A stretch of 64,000 nucleotides of DNA from positions 285,487-349,486 of the forward strand of contig JNVV01000030.1 of assembly GCA_000733355.1 (NCBI GenBank), written 5' to 3'. The stretch comes from Falciphora oryzae. Taxonomy: Eukaryota > Ascomycota > Sordariomycetes > Magnaporthales > Magnaporthaceae. A program made the translations under genes and the position numbers. Shown here one piece after another: positions 41,760-53,913 of this stretch (within the stretch, counting starts at the first letter, position 1; each line of letters opens with the position of its first letter). Under the pieces are notes generated by a model that made no database searches, had not been told where the DNA came from, and saw only the letters and a program-made list of their open reading frames with translations.

Positions 41760-43240
41760 GATCCCACGACAACCCGACCATCCGCCGGGTAAATACCACG
41801 AATACCACGATCCCACGACAACCCGACGGCTATCCGCCGGGTAGGCACCACAAACACCATAGCCGGCTCCAACATACCCGACGGACAAACGGAGGAAACC
41901 GTTAGGCTCCTCGGCCTAACGCTTACCGAATACCGGGGGCTGACACAATTAATCAAAAACTACGAAAACAAGGACGTGACATTGCTGGTAACAGCGGTCA
42001 CCGCCTCCCCGGGAGCCAACCTTTAAATAGGCGGCATTTTAACCCTACTTAACAACGGGGTGGAAACTATAATTACCCGAGCCGAAGCGACCGAAACCCA
42101 ATTAAATAAAGTTTCCGAAAAACACTAAGCCGCGCTAGCAAACCTCCGACGGGAAATAGCCAGGTCGGCTAAATTACAATAGGAAAAACAAAAAGCAAAC
42201 GATTCTGAAAAATCCATAATAACCTAACTCTAACGCAACTAGGACCGGGTTACGATTTTGGAAACGGAATTGCGAAACGCCGGCGCCCAGCAAACGGTTA
42301 GCCAAAGGTCACTCCTAAGCCTAAACACGGGCGCACCAACACCAACCACCACCAAAGCCCCGATACCGGCGCATTTGGAAACCCCCAACCCAACCCCTTC
42401 GGTACCACTACCCACAGCCAGCGACCCGACGGCCTTTAAACCCCGAGCCTACAATCCGCCCACGTTTACAAGGGAACAGCAGTCATCCGAAGCACGCTAA
42501 AAGGCCTACGAATTATAAAAGGCCCAACTTTAAACTAAATTCGCCCTAAACGGACAAACTTTCCCGAAACCCGAGGAGAAAGTTTTATACGCGGGATAGT
42601 TCCTAACAAAATAAGCATTTAGCCTGGTTAAAAACAGGATACTTACCGAAGGTAGCACGTTAGGACGCTAGCTACGTACCGTCGGGGACCTATTTTAAAC
42701 ATTAAACCCGGTTTACATTACAGCCGATGCGGCCCAAGCCGCCCAACGGCATTTCGCCAACCTTAAACAAAGGAAAAGCTTTTTCGGGGACTTTATTAAC
42801 GAATTCTACCGATTGGCCGACTTGTGTAATATAACGAACACGTAATTAATAAAGGCGTTAAAGGAGAAAATCAACGGCGAATTTAGCGGGCTATTAAAGC
42901 CCATCCTCCCGTTACTCCGCCCGGCACCAGACGCGTTTAACAAATGGGTGGCACTATTCCGGGACCTTTCTAACAATATCGCGAATTACGCCTACCGCTA
43001 ACGAAACTACAACCAACCGCTATGGAACCGACAAACGGGTAGCTAGCAGGGGAGCCAACCTGCAAACGACGGCGACTTTATAAACCTAAGCAAAGTAACC
43101 ACCGGCGGACGCCTAGCGATTACTCCAATAAAAAGGAATAAACGAATGACGGAAAGGCTTTGCTTTTACTATAGGAAGGGAAGCTATATATCCCGAGGAT
43201 GCCCGGCTAAAACCACTACGCCGGCGAAAAAAGAGTAAGC
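41760..43240 (+). pseudogene. Gag of gypsy F, broken by stops
   Basis: One plus-strand frame stays legible from about 41790 to 43240 with many TAA/TAG codons. Blocks include LLGLTLTEYRGLTQLIKNYE near 41910, the only long open stretch (42258-42500, Pro/Thr-rich), AAQAAQRHFANLKQRKSFFG near 42740 (capsid part) and a terminal knuckle remnant CFYYRKGSYISRGC near 43160-43200, where the second Cys and the His have become Tyr. It would package the element RNA if intact. Confidence 0.75.
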
Positions 43241-43505
43241 CTTATGCCTAACCGCGCACAAAGCTCCTAAAGGGACTAGCAAAAAGCAACGGAAAACGAG
43301 ATATACTTGCACTTTATAAGCCCTAATACCACATTCTCCTTTTCCATATACCTTTTGCCAAACGATAACCCAACGATCATCTATCGATCATTTATCGATA
43401 CGGGATAACGTGGTTTATAAGCGAGTGGACCACATAAGCGAGTGGGCCACGACACGCGACCACGCGACACTTCTTCTTTCACTACCAATTCCTCCACCCA
43501 CAATA

Positions 43506-45150
43506 ATGTTAATGGAAAACGATAAAAGCCGGGTAATGCTTGCCCTTTAAGCTTTGCAATCCAACCCAAAACTAAGTATGCGGGGAGCTGCAAAAATCTA
43601 TTCGGTCGCAAGGTCGACGTTAACGCGTCAAAAGCGCGGCCAACCTACTTAACGCGATTGCATACCCAACTCCCGGAAATTGACGGAATCCGAAAAGGAA
43701 GCGCTTGTTAAGTACATACTCGAGCTAGATTTTCGCGCATTTCCTCCCCGGCCTTTTAATGTTAAAAATATGGCCAACCGATTGCTCGCCAAACGCAACG
43801 CGGGCACCGTTAGCAAATGCTAGGTCGCGAACTTCGTTAAACGCCGCGCAAAGCTCGGCACGCGTTGGATTCGAAAGTACAACTACTAAAGGGCCAAATG
43901 CGAAAATCCTAAGCTTGTTTTTGCGTGGTTCGACTTTATGCGGAACATTATAGCCAAATATAGCATCTTGGATAACGACATCTACAACTTCGACGAAACC
44001 GGCTTTCTTATAGGCATAATCGCGGCCGTTATGGTTATTACAATATCGGAAGGCCGTAGTAAAGCAAAGCTGGTCCAACTTAGCAACCGGGAATGGGCTA
44101 CCGTTATCTAAAGGGTCAATTGTTATGGTTGGGCGGTCCCTCCTTTTATTATCGTCAAAAGGCAATACCACCTAGCCAATTGGTATTCGGAAACCGACCT
44201 CCTACGCAATTGGGTTATCGCAACAAATTCCAATAGGTGGACTACGAACGAACTCGGCTTGGAATGGATTTAATATTTCGATAAATACATTACGTCGCGT
44301 ACGAAAGGCACACATCGTTTGTTAGTGCTAAACGGATACGAAAGCCACCATTCGACGGAATTCGAACTCTATTGCTAAAAACATAACATTATTACGCTTT
44401 GTATACTTCCGCATTCGTTTTACTTCCTTTAACCGCTTGACGTTAGGTGTTTTAACCCAATGAAAAAGGCGTACGGTCGATAAATTAAAAACCTAATAAG
44501 GTTGCACGTTAACCACGTAACTAAGGTCGAGTTCCTTTCGGCGTTTAAAGCGGCATTTTTTAACTTTATAACCGAAGGAAATATCCGAAAAGGCTTTCAA
44601 AGGGCTAGCCTTGCTCCTTTTAATCCGGATTCGGTTTTAAAAAAGCTGGATGTGAGGCTACGGACTCTAACTCCTTCGAGGACGCCCTTAAACGACCCTG
44701 AACTTTGAACCTCCAAAACGCCCCGGACGGTTAGGGAAGCAACTTCGCAATTCGAACACATCAAAATTCGGATCTCCAATCACCAAAGCAGCTCTCCAAC
44801 TCCTATTCATACGGCTGTGGACCAAATTGCAAAGGGGGCGAAAGCGATAATGCATAAGGTGGCCCTTTTCCGAGCCGAGGTATCCACGCTTAGAAAGGCG
44901 AACGAGGCACTAAGCAAACGCCGGAAGGCTAAAAAAACACGTATCCGACTTGGAGGGTTACTTACTATTAAAAAGGTACGAAATGTGCTGGACTAAGAGG
45001 CGCTGGATGGATAAATACAGCAAAAAATGCGCGATTAGGGGGGTCCGGAAAAGAGGGCGACGACGACTCGTCGGCGATATAGCACCTGCGGCAAGACCGG
45101 ACATAATGCGCGCACTTGTTAGGAAGAAGTAAAAATGTCCGATGTATATA
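43506..45150 (+). pseudogene. pogo E transposase
   Basis: Same layout as the other copies: helix-turn-helix start near 43520-43640, CENP-B-like region (KLTESEKEALVKYILELDFR, about 43678-43740), DDE block YNFDETGF near 43981-44005, basic C-terminal part at 44502-44708 and knuckle region around 45070-45120. Heavily interrupted by TAG and TAA codons. Confidence 0.82.
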
Positions 45151-45281
45151 GTTCCGAATAGTTTGAATGGATTCTAGGCGTTGTTGGGTTGGCATGCGCG
45201 CACTTGTTAGGAAGAAGTAAAAATGTCCGATGTATATAGTTCCGAATAGTTTGAATGGATTCTAGGCGTTGTTGGGTTGGC
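45106..45281 (+). repeat. 88-bp tandem duplication in pogo E
   Basis: 45106-45193 is repeated at 45194-45281 with no difference that I can see. The junction carries the short homology ATGCGCG. It duplicates the end of the knuckle region and the following non-coding segment. Confidence 0.9.
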
Positions 45282-45479
45282 ATGCGCGTTGATGGTTCGG
45301 AAGTTGGGTGTGGGTGGCCCACTCGCTTATGTGGTCCACTCGCTTATGAACCACGTTATATACTTTAGGCATTCGTTAACGAATCTTTCGCGCATAAACA
45401 CCAGCTTTACCGCCATACGCTTCCCCAACCCAAACCCTTGCGATTTGCAAACGGAAAACTAGCCGGCCGCATTACCGAA

Positions 45480-48400
45480 TACGTCCGAATGCGATACAGG
45501 TTCGCCGATATTAAGGAGGAATTAACGTTATATTGTTAGCATTTGGGGGGCCCTAACGTTATTTTAGGATTGCCTTAGCTCCGTTACCATAACCCGACGA
45601 TCGATTAAAAAGCAGGCACCTTATGCATCGACGGCATTACGATCGCGGAAAACGATAACGCTACCCCAGACCTAAAAGTTAGGATTTTAAGCGCAACGAA
45701 CTTTATAGCGTTTTGCAAACAACCCGGGGTATAAATAAAAAAAACCATACTGGGACGACTTTTTACAAAGACATTAAAGGAGCGCTTAGCCGATATAAAA
45801 AGCTCCAACCGAATCGCCAACGAAACGCTAACAGCACTTTTTCGTTCCATTTTTACCTTAAAGGAAGCGCCGGAAACTAGCAAATTTCCACCCCGGCTAC
45901 GTACGTTTAAATAGTGGATAAACGAGGCGCCGCACCTTCGACGAGTTTCCGACGAGGATATCGAAAAATATCTAAAAAGGAAACTACCAGCTACTATGTA
46001 AAAGATATTTGAAAAACTGCCTAGCGAACTAAAAGATTTGGCCAAATGCTTCCTCCCGAAAAACGCAGATACGCTGCCACTACATAAACCATTCGACTAC
46101 AAAATCGAGCTTTTCGCCGGCTAGACGCCGCCGTACCACTATAATAAAGCCATATCGCCGGGGGAGTTCCGCGTAATACGAAAGTACCTAAACAAACATT
46201 TAAATAAAGGGTTCATCCGGGCCAGCCAATTACCGGCAGCAGCACCGGTGCTTTTCGTACGAAAACCCGGCGGAAGCGTCCGCGTATGCGTCGATTACAA
46301 GGGATTAAACAATATTACCGTTAAAAATAGGTACCTTATCCCATTAATTAGGGAAACCTTTAACGCGTTATCCAAAGCACGGTGGTATACGAAACTAGAT
46401 ATTACCGTAGCATTTAACCGCTTGCGAATCGCCCCCGGGAACGAATGGAAAACAGCGTTTATTACTAGATTCGGCCTATTCGAGTGCCTGGTTGCAAACT
46501 TTGGTATAACAGAAGCGCCTAGTTCGTTTTAGCACTATATTAACCATATATTAGGCGACGCTTTAAACAGGTTCGTAACGGCTTACCTTGATGACGTTTT
46601 TATTTATAGCGAAACGCGGGCGGAATACCGGCGATACGTAAGGGAAGTGGTGAAGAAGCTCGCGGACGCCGGCTTAACGATCGATATCCGAAAATGCGAA
46701 TTTAGCGTATAAGAGACTAAATACTTCGGTTTGATTGTGTTGACTAACGGGATACGCATGGACCCCGGGAAAGTTACGGCAATAAAAGAATAACGAGAAC
46801 CCCGCACATTACGCGACCTCCAACGATTCGTCGGCTTCGCCAACTACTACCGCCGCTTCGTTAAAGGTTTTTCATCGATTGCCTAACCATTTACGATGTT
46901 GATGAGCGAAAAGAGCTGGCCGGGACATTTACCCGCCAGCGCTTCCACGGCGTTCTAACAGCTAAAAGACGCATTCACTTTGACACTTACATTCGCGTTC
47001 TACGACCCCACCAGGAAAACAATCGTCGAAGCGGACGCTTCGGATTAGGCGGCGGGGGGCGTGTTTTCGCAAGTCGACGAGACGGGGGTCCGACGACCGG
47101 TCGCCTTTTTTTCGTCGAAGCACTCCCCGGCGGAATGCAACTACGAAATATATAACAAAGAACTCCTCGCCATTATCAAAGCATTCGAGGAATGGCGACC
47201 AGAGTTGCAGGGAGCCGAATAGCCGGTAGAGGTTTGGTCGGACCACAAAAATCTCCAGTACTTTGCTAGCACTAAACTATTAAACTAACGGCAGGTAAGG
47301 TAGTCGGAGTTCTTTAGCGACTTTAGGTTCCAGATCATTTATAAACCGGGAAAATTAGCCGTAGTGCCAGACGCTTTTTCGCGTCTACCTGGCGACCGCC
47401 TAGCGAATACATAAAATACGGCAAACGATAGGATCGCGCTTCGCTAACGGACCCTATTCCCACCAAGCGTATGGAAAACGGACCCAAAGGGGATGGCCGG
47501 CGATTTACTAACGGCGGGGCTAGCCCTCCTGTGCCAACTGGACGTTACCGAACCCATTAACACCCTTATTAACAACGCCTACTCCACCTGCGAAGTTATG
47601 CAAGCAATGTTAGAAGCTTTACAGGACCTAGCAACCCGACATTTCCTTCCACCGGTTAAAAAGTATAAAATCGCTAAAGCCGATTGCCGAACAGTGCGTG
47701 GCCGCGTTTTTATTAACGATAGGCTATGGGTCCCGTTCGACGATAACTTACGACTGCAAATCCTCCATAGAACCTACAGCCTACCGCCGGGCGGCCACCC
47801 GGGCCGGACAAAAACATACGACCTTACCCACAGGACGTACACATGGCCGGGATTGTGGCGGGACGTGAGCACTTTCGTGAAGGGCTGTCACCTGTGCAGG
47901 ATGACGAAAGGAGGAAAGGGGTCGCCGAGCGGGCTACTCGAACCCCTGCTTGTCCCTTTCCGCCCTTGGGCAGACATTTTAATGGACTTCGTAGGACCAC
48001 TGCTAAAATGCGAACGGAACGGCGTCGAATACGAGAACGTTTTAGTGGACGTCGTCGTCCCACCACCTAGAATTAGACGGGCAAACCGAAATAGTTAACG
48101 CCTACATAGAACAGTACCTTAAAGCCTTTTGCTCCTTCTACTAGGACGATTGGGTGGACTGGCTGCCTTTGGGGGAGTTCGCCAGCAACAACTAGGTGTC
48201 GGAAACGACCGGCGTAACACCGTTTTTCGCAAACTACGGCTGGCACCCACACATGGGAACGGAACCGAAAACCGAGCGGCCCGCGAGCGGGACACCAGCG
48301 ATCTAATGGGAAATGCATAACACCATTACAGTGGCAGATAGGATCGAAAGGGTATTCGCACACGTAAAAACGCTAGCGGAAATTTCGAAAAAAAGATACG

Positions 48401-48900
48401 AGGAGGCGGCGAATCGTTACAAATAAAACGCAGGGACGTTTTCCGAAAGAGATTTCGTTTGGGTGAATATTAAATATATGACCACGTTACGCCCGACCCC
48501 GAAATTAAGCGACAAATGGATCGGCCCGTTCCTAATAACGAAGGTATACCTAAAGGCTTTAGCCGTCGAACTGCTAGCCCAATACAAAATCTTCCCCGTT
48601 TTCCACCTATTTTTAATTACTAGGCACGAAAGCGGATTACCGGGATAAAAGGAGATTAATAAGGGTTACCGGGGGAGAGCCGACGGAGCAGTCCTAATTG
48701 AACACCCCAACGAAGCAGGCGAAAGGCTAGCGACCAAATGGCATTTCGACGCCATCCTAAACTTTAAAGGTACGCTATAAAACCTTAAGTACCGGATTAA
48801 ATGGGCAGCACCATATGCGCCCATTTGGGAGGATTCCCGTAACGCGGAGGGCGCTAACGACAAAATCGCGGAATTTTACGCAAAGCACCTAAGGAAACCA
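45480..48900 (+). pseudogene. Pol of gypsy F: protease/RT/RNase H/integrase/chromodomain
   Basis: The RT to integrase part is collinear in a single frame with about two dozen stops. RT: SVRVCVDYKGLNNITVKNRY (46248-46532) and the catalytic box AYLDDVFIYSE (about 46580-46612), both aspartates kept. RNase H: TIVEADASD (about 47020-47050) and [20 protein letters not shown]. Integrase: zinc finger with HRTYSLPPGGH and CHLCRMTK (47493-47910), then WADILMDFVGPL with the first catalytic Asp. At about 48050-48070 the sequence jumps from ENVLVDVV to LDGQTEIVNAYIEQYL, so the segment with the second catalytic residue is deleted. The integrase C-terminus is at 48463-48648 and a chromodomain remnant (KYRIKWAAPYAPIWEDSRNA) lies near 48790-48850. 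Confidence 0.88.
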
Positions 48901-48909
48901 AAGCTACCG

Positions 48910-51090
48910 ATATGGTGGCAACCCCTAGCTAGGGAACCGGCGGCAGGCAGGGGAACACCCGGTTTCGCATAACGAATACGCCAAAAAAAGCCACCTAGAA
49001 GGCGGCGAAGTAGGCCGCGCCGCTAATAACGAAAACTCTATTGTTTATTCTTTCTTTAAAATATAAAAATAAGGAAAGAAAGGGATTAAAAATAATAGGG
49101 AGCTAAAGGGACGCGAGCGATACGCCATCGGAATTATAGCGGTCGCATAGGGAAACCACAAGCCTAAGCAGCCCAACCACCACCGACGATGTTGCTATCG
49201 TTATCGATATTTCCAGCTATAAAGCCACTACCGTTGGTACCATTATCGGAAGAAAATCCCGCTCCCGATAAAGCGGGTCCCGCCTCCGATAACTTAAAGT
49301 CACTACCATCGGACGACGAAAAGTCGCTAAAATCCGCGGCGGAATCCGACATTAAATCGTTTAAATCGGATTCCGGGCAAGCGAAGCGCCAAACCCGTCC
49401 ATCGTTTTCGGCCTCCCATTAAAGCACCTCCGGGAAGCTATCGATTAGGCAGCGGGCCTCCCCATTGTGGTAGTTATAAATTTCGATCATATAATTAAAC
49501 GTAGCGGCGTAGCGAACGCCGCGGGCAACGCCCTTTCGACGGACCCATACCCGCGTAAAAGCAGGGAAACGCTGGATGTTTTCCTATTATTAGGCGAACT
49601 AGCAGTCCAAAATGTTATCGCGGAATATACAACGCGCGAAATCCCAAACGCGGAACCCATCGTCGGTATCCCGGAGGCGTGGCTATAATAATAATACGTT
49701 AGGTTACCGGTCCCCCGATAGGGCAACGTCGCTTGCACTTACTAAACGGAGGGATTGCCAACGGGCACGGTTGGCTAGGCGGTTATCCATAGGGATAAGG
49801 GAGTTCGCCACCTCCCTCGCCTCGTTCCGGGCAAAGGCGAGCTCGCGCTTAATGCGAGTTTTTTACGCGGAAGTAAACGCGGTTAACGACGGAGGCTTGA
49901 CGGCGGGTAAATAGGAAGACATTTACGTTACGAGCGCTTTTCGCGCCTTAGGTGCCGCGCTGTTTGCCGCTTTGTATATTCGCTCGCGTGAAACCGTTAA
50001 ATAAGCGGTACAACTTTTTAAAGGCGATACGGCAGACCTGTTCGTTGAATAAGAAAAAGTCCTCGGGGTTAACGTCGTTTCGGTCGGGCTCGTCTTCGTA
50101 TTCGTAAGCGCCGATATCCCACTAGCAATACGACATATAATGGACGGAGGCCCGTTGGAAAAACGACTTTCTAATAGCGAACAGGCAGACCAGGTCGTTA
50201 AAGTTGCTACGCAAAAACGGAAACGGCTAAATGGAGGAACGTTAGCGACAAGCAGACGGCAGACCGGGGAAGGGACGCGTACACCACCGCAACCTTTGTT
50301 ACGATTATTGCACTGGTTACAAAAATCGGATTGGCTACTCCGTTTACCGGCGCCCATCTAGCGATAACGGAATTTAATAGCGTCGAACATTTATTTAACA
50401 AACGGCGGGGCACGAGCGACAATCAAACGGCGCATAGCTTCGAAAGTAATGCGCATGTAAAAGATGTAAATGCGGGCGCGCAAAGCGTTACCGCTAAATA
50501 CATCCCCGGGCTTCGAAAAAACAGGCGCTATAATGCCGATAAGGAAACGACGGTTCGAAACAAAATCCGGATAAGCTAAGCGAACGGGGTATCGGAAAGT
50601 CGGTAAACAAACGGAAATAGGAAGGCTAACAGGAAAAGGGTAAACGACGAAACGATATGCTGCTACGATTAAAACCCGGATCGTAACGGGACGCTAGCTA
50701 AAAGGTAGCGTTAAAAAAGAAAGAAACTGGTAAGCAAACGCGTTAAAGCTAACAAGGCAAAAAAACAAAGGAAAAAAACGGGGCATAGCTGTACGCGGCG
50801 GACAACGACACAAAAAAAAGGAACGACCTAACGAAGGCGGGGGAAAAGTAACAGCCAAATAATAAAAAAGCCATACCAGCCGGGACGCGACGCTAGGGAC
50901 AACGGCGCGATTTAACCAGGACTTAAAACGCGGAATCACATGACAAAAAAAAAAGATAAACGGCTACAAGGACTACCACGGCGCCCCGACGGCGAACCAC
51001 CAGGGTGACGTTAGCGAGGCAGGAGCTATACCCGACGGAAATCACCATTATTAGGCAGTTGAGGACAACTGCGGTTTTAGGCGGGGGTAT
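48910..51090 (+). other. post-pol region of gypsy F, no recognised domain
   Basis: About 2.1 kb between the chromodomain and the 3' LTR. Several medium-length open frames occur on both strands (49189-49422 plus, 49467-49688 plus, 49923-50357 minus, 50140-50361 plus), of which none carries a motif I know. A G-rich tract AGGCGGGGG at about 51080-51088 is the likely polypurine tract. Confidence 0.5.
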
Positions 51091-51226
51091 TGTTACGGAG
51101 CAACGCCCGGGCCAAGGCCAACGTGTATATAGACGGCCTCTCGCCACCTGGTAGACGGGAGTCCTTCTTTCCTTCCTCGCGCAACAACAAGCTCTTTTCC
51201 CAAGACCTAGGTGCAGCACTGTGACA
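51091..51226 (+). repeat. 3' LTR of gypsy F
   Basis: 136 bp, nearly identical to the 5' LTR, followed by the target copy CTAGG (51227-51231). Confidence 0.93.
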
Positions 51227-51231
51227 CTAGG

Positions 51232-51726
51232 GGCTGGGATACAAGACCTGGCAGCTAGGACTGCCCGAGACGAGTGAAGATGGATGGGGCGCAGAAGTGT
51301 GTGGGTGTTGCGAGAGACGTAAAGAGACGGAAAAGAAGGCACTTGGGGGGATCAGGAAAGGAGGTTGCTGAGGAGGAAAGGAGAGGAAAGGAGATCTTTG
51401 GGGAAACTCCCGGATGGGGGTGCTGGACGACGGGTGCAAAATGGGAGGGAGCTTCAAGATGATGTCTATTATCTTGTTGAAGTTGTCACCTTCTTGCCGA
51501 ATCAGGTAAATATCAACGTTGAACAAGCGAGCTGGTTGACGATTCCGGCTAGGCATCACTCCATTCAGGCATAAATAGGCAGGTCCTACACCTGGATTTT
51601 TTTTTTCTTCCTCTCCATTTTCCAATCAGCTGAGTTATTTCGACTTGTTCGACGGGAATCCTCCTTAACGTGTGATATGTCAAAATTCATAGGTATTCAA
51701 ACAGCGGAAAGCGTCCCGGGCCCCAC
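51232..51726. other. host sequence upstream of the Hsp70-like gene
   Basis: GC-balanced, unmutated stretch between gypsy F and the Fot1-like copy 2. Before those insertions it was the upstream flank of the Hsp70-like gene. It holds a T-run (51597-51607) and no gene that I can support. Confidence 0.5.
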
Positions 51727-52412
51727 TAAGTCAAGACCCCTGTTTTGCGCTACCCCCCACTTCCGGCCACCCCAATTCCAACCACCCGATTTTCAACGCG
51801 TCAACTTCAACGGGTCGCCATTTAACGAGCAATTGATCCTTTGACCTCTTTTTTGGTGCATTTTAATGCCGGACCCTTTATAAAGCAATATACGGAAACG
51901 GAGATCGCGTACGCCCTCGAGGGCGTGCGTGCCGGCGCTTCTGTTAAGTCGGCCTCGAAAACATGGGGTATCCCGAGGTTTACCCTCCAACGCCGGATTG
52001 GAGGCGGCCTGCCCTCCTGCCGTGCATAAGCGCACCGTCAACGCGTTAACCCTTTCCAAAAGCTTTTTTTTAGCTGATTGGGTGCTCGTTTAAATCGCTC
52101 TAGGGTACCCTCCGACCTACGGAAAGTTGCGCTATATCGCCAGCCGTACCCTCGAACAAGGCGGCGACCTTCAAACCCTCGGGAAGCGTTGGGTGGCTCG
52201 TTTTTTTAGCCAGATACCCGATCCTTAAGACCCAAAGAGCCCGGCGTATAGAAAACGCACGCGTTAACGGCGCTTTAACGGAAGTAATCCGGGCGTGGTG
52301 GCCTCGTTTGGAAGTGCCTACCGTTAAAGCTATCAAGCCGGAAAACAGATACAATTTCGACAAGTGCCGGCTTATGGAGGGCCTCGGATCCAACGGCCTC
52401 GTTTTGGGTATC

Positions 52413-52707
52413 TGTAACAAGGGGTCAAAGACGGCTTGGAGAAAGAATCTCTAGATTGCAGATAATCTTTCTATGGGCTCAAGAGATGCTTGAGGAGGAA
52501 GGAATCTTTCGTGAAGGACATAGGAGATGGCAGGGTTTATATAGACCCTTTGTGATCCGTGCGAAGTATCGAGTACATGATTCACACTGCCTTCCGACCT
52601 TCACCGCTTGGCCTTAGGGCCGTTGACCGCCTATGCGGGTCTTCGACCCTCCGTGAGACCGACTCGTGATGCCGACTAGTTAGGTCCACGGGTTCTTCCG
52701 TGTGACA
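52413..52707 (-). repeat. solo LTR of the gypsy A family, minus orientation
   Basis: 295 bp, starts TGTAACAAGGGGTC and ends GTTCTTCCGTGTGACA, target duplication GTATC at 52408-52412 and 52708-52712. It differs from the element A LTRs by about 10 extra bases and some substitutions near 52600-52680. Confidence 0.94.
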
Positions 52708-53371
52708 GTATCAGGGGCTACAAGCCGTTGCAAAAAAAAGCCTTCGGCACGCGAGGTTGGACGACCATCATTAAATGCATTTCAGCCACTGGAAAAACGC
52801 TCGACCCCCTCGTCATTTTCAAAGGTTTATCAGTATAAAAGCAGTGGTTTCCTTTAGAAAATCAAAAAAAATTCAAGCCTTAAAGATTCCACGCAACATA
52901 AAAGGGGTGGACAAACGATAAAACGGGTGTAAAGTGGCTTAAGGATATCTTCCTCCCGAATACGGTACCGGCCACCCCCAGAAATTGCCGGCTTTTAGTT
53001 CTAAACGGCTACGGATCCTACGTAACAAAGGACTTTATGTACCTTTGCGCATCTAATAACGTTTAGCTCGTTTATCTGCCCGTTTACAGCTCTCACGTCC
53101 TTCAGCCTTTCGATCTAGCGGTCTTTAGCACGGTTAAGGAGGCCTACCGCCGGTATAACGGCTTTTTTGCAGCCTTTTGCACGTTAATTGTAATAAAAAA
53201 ACGTCATTTTCTCAACTGCTATTACAAAGTAAAGGAGGAGGCCCTTATACCCCGTATTATCAAAGCGGGTTGGGCCGCTACCGGCTTATGGCCCCTAAGG
53301 ATCAGTAAGCTTTTTATAAGCCCTCTCCTCCTTAAAAATAGCAACGCCAAAGCGTCCCAAACTGCAAAGGA

Positions 53372-53913
53372 TGTAACACCCCGATCCGCAGCCACGATCA
53401 GCAGCCCTAAGGACCGCTACCGGTAGCCTCAAGGGGGGACTCCGGTAGTGGCCAAAGGGGCGTACGCCAGAGTGGCATGTTGTTCCAGACCAGGAGGTCA
53501 GTGGCATGTTGTTCCAGACCAGGAGGTCAGTGGCATGTTGTTCTAGACCAGAGGATCAGTGGCATGTTGTTCCAGACTAGAGGATTAGTGGCATGTTGTT
53601 CCAAACCAAAAGGTTAGTGGCATGTTGTTCCAAACCATGACGCACCAAAGCACAGCTAGCCCGGACGGGCATTATGGAGGAAGAGACTTTGCCGACGGCA
53701 GCCGAGGGGTGGCTGGGAGGCTGTGCATAAAAAGGGCCTGCAGGACCCCCTATGAAGGGAGTTCGAAGGCCAAGCAATCGTTTTTTGTTTCTTGTTATCA
53801 TTAGCTTGTCGAGCTTTGCACAAACCAGACTGTTGAGTTGCTGAACCTCTGAAATCCCCCTTTTTCCCTTCAGACGTGACCTCCCTTCCCTAAGGAGGCC
53901 GCCGTTTGTTACA
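53372..53913 (+). repeat. solo LTR of another retrotransposon family (LTR-H)
   Basis: 542 bp with inverted termini TGTAACA...TGTTACA and target duplication AAGGA at 53367-53371 and 53914-53918. It contains a tandem array (53471-53640) followed by a GCATAAAAAGG box near 53725, consistent with U3 enhancer repeats and a core promoter. No internal part of this family is in the window. Confidence 0.88.
53471..53640 (+). repeat. six 28-29-bp tandem repeats in LTR-H
   Basis: Units based on AGTGGCATGTTGTTCCAGAC plus about 9 bp. The left units are almost identical, while the right ones accumulate C-to-T and G-to-A changes. Confidence 0.92.

Larger units (their letters stand above)
43408..45356 (+). 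mobile_element. pogo-like DNA transposon, copy E (1949 bp)
   Basis: Ends ACGTGGTTTATAAGCGAGTG and the inverse of ACGTGGTTCATAAGCGAGTG, TA at 43406-43407 and 45357-45358, inner motifs GAGTGGACCAC and GAGTGGGCCAC at both ends. It is inserted in gypsy F after Gag. It is about 90 bp longer than its relatives because of an 88-bp tandem duplication near its right end. Confidence 0.92.
41529..51226 (+). mobile_element. complete Ty3/gypsy chromodomain retrotransposon (element F), RIP-degraded
   Basis: 136-bp LTRs at 41529-41664 and 51091-51226 with TG...CA ends and target duplication CTAGG at 41524-41528 and 51227-51231. The plus-strand order is Gag, protease/RT, RNase H, integrase, chromodomain and a 2-kb post-pol region. 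It contains pogo copy E between Gag and protease. The LTRs are strikingly less mutated than the interior. It sits in the promoter/5' UTR side of the Hsp70-like gene. Confidence 0.94.
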
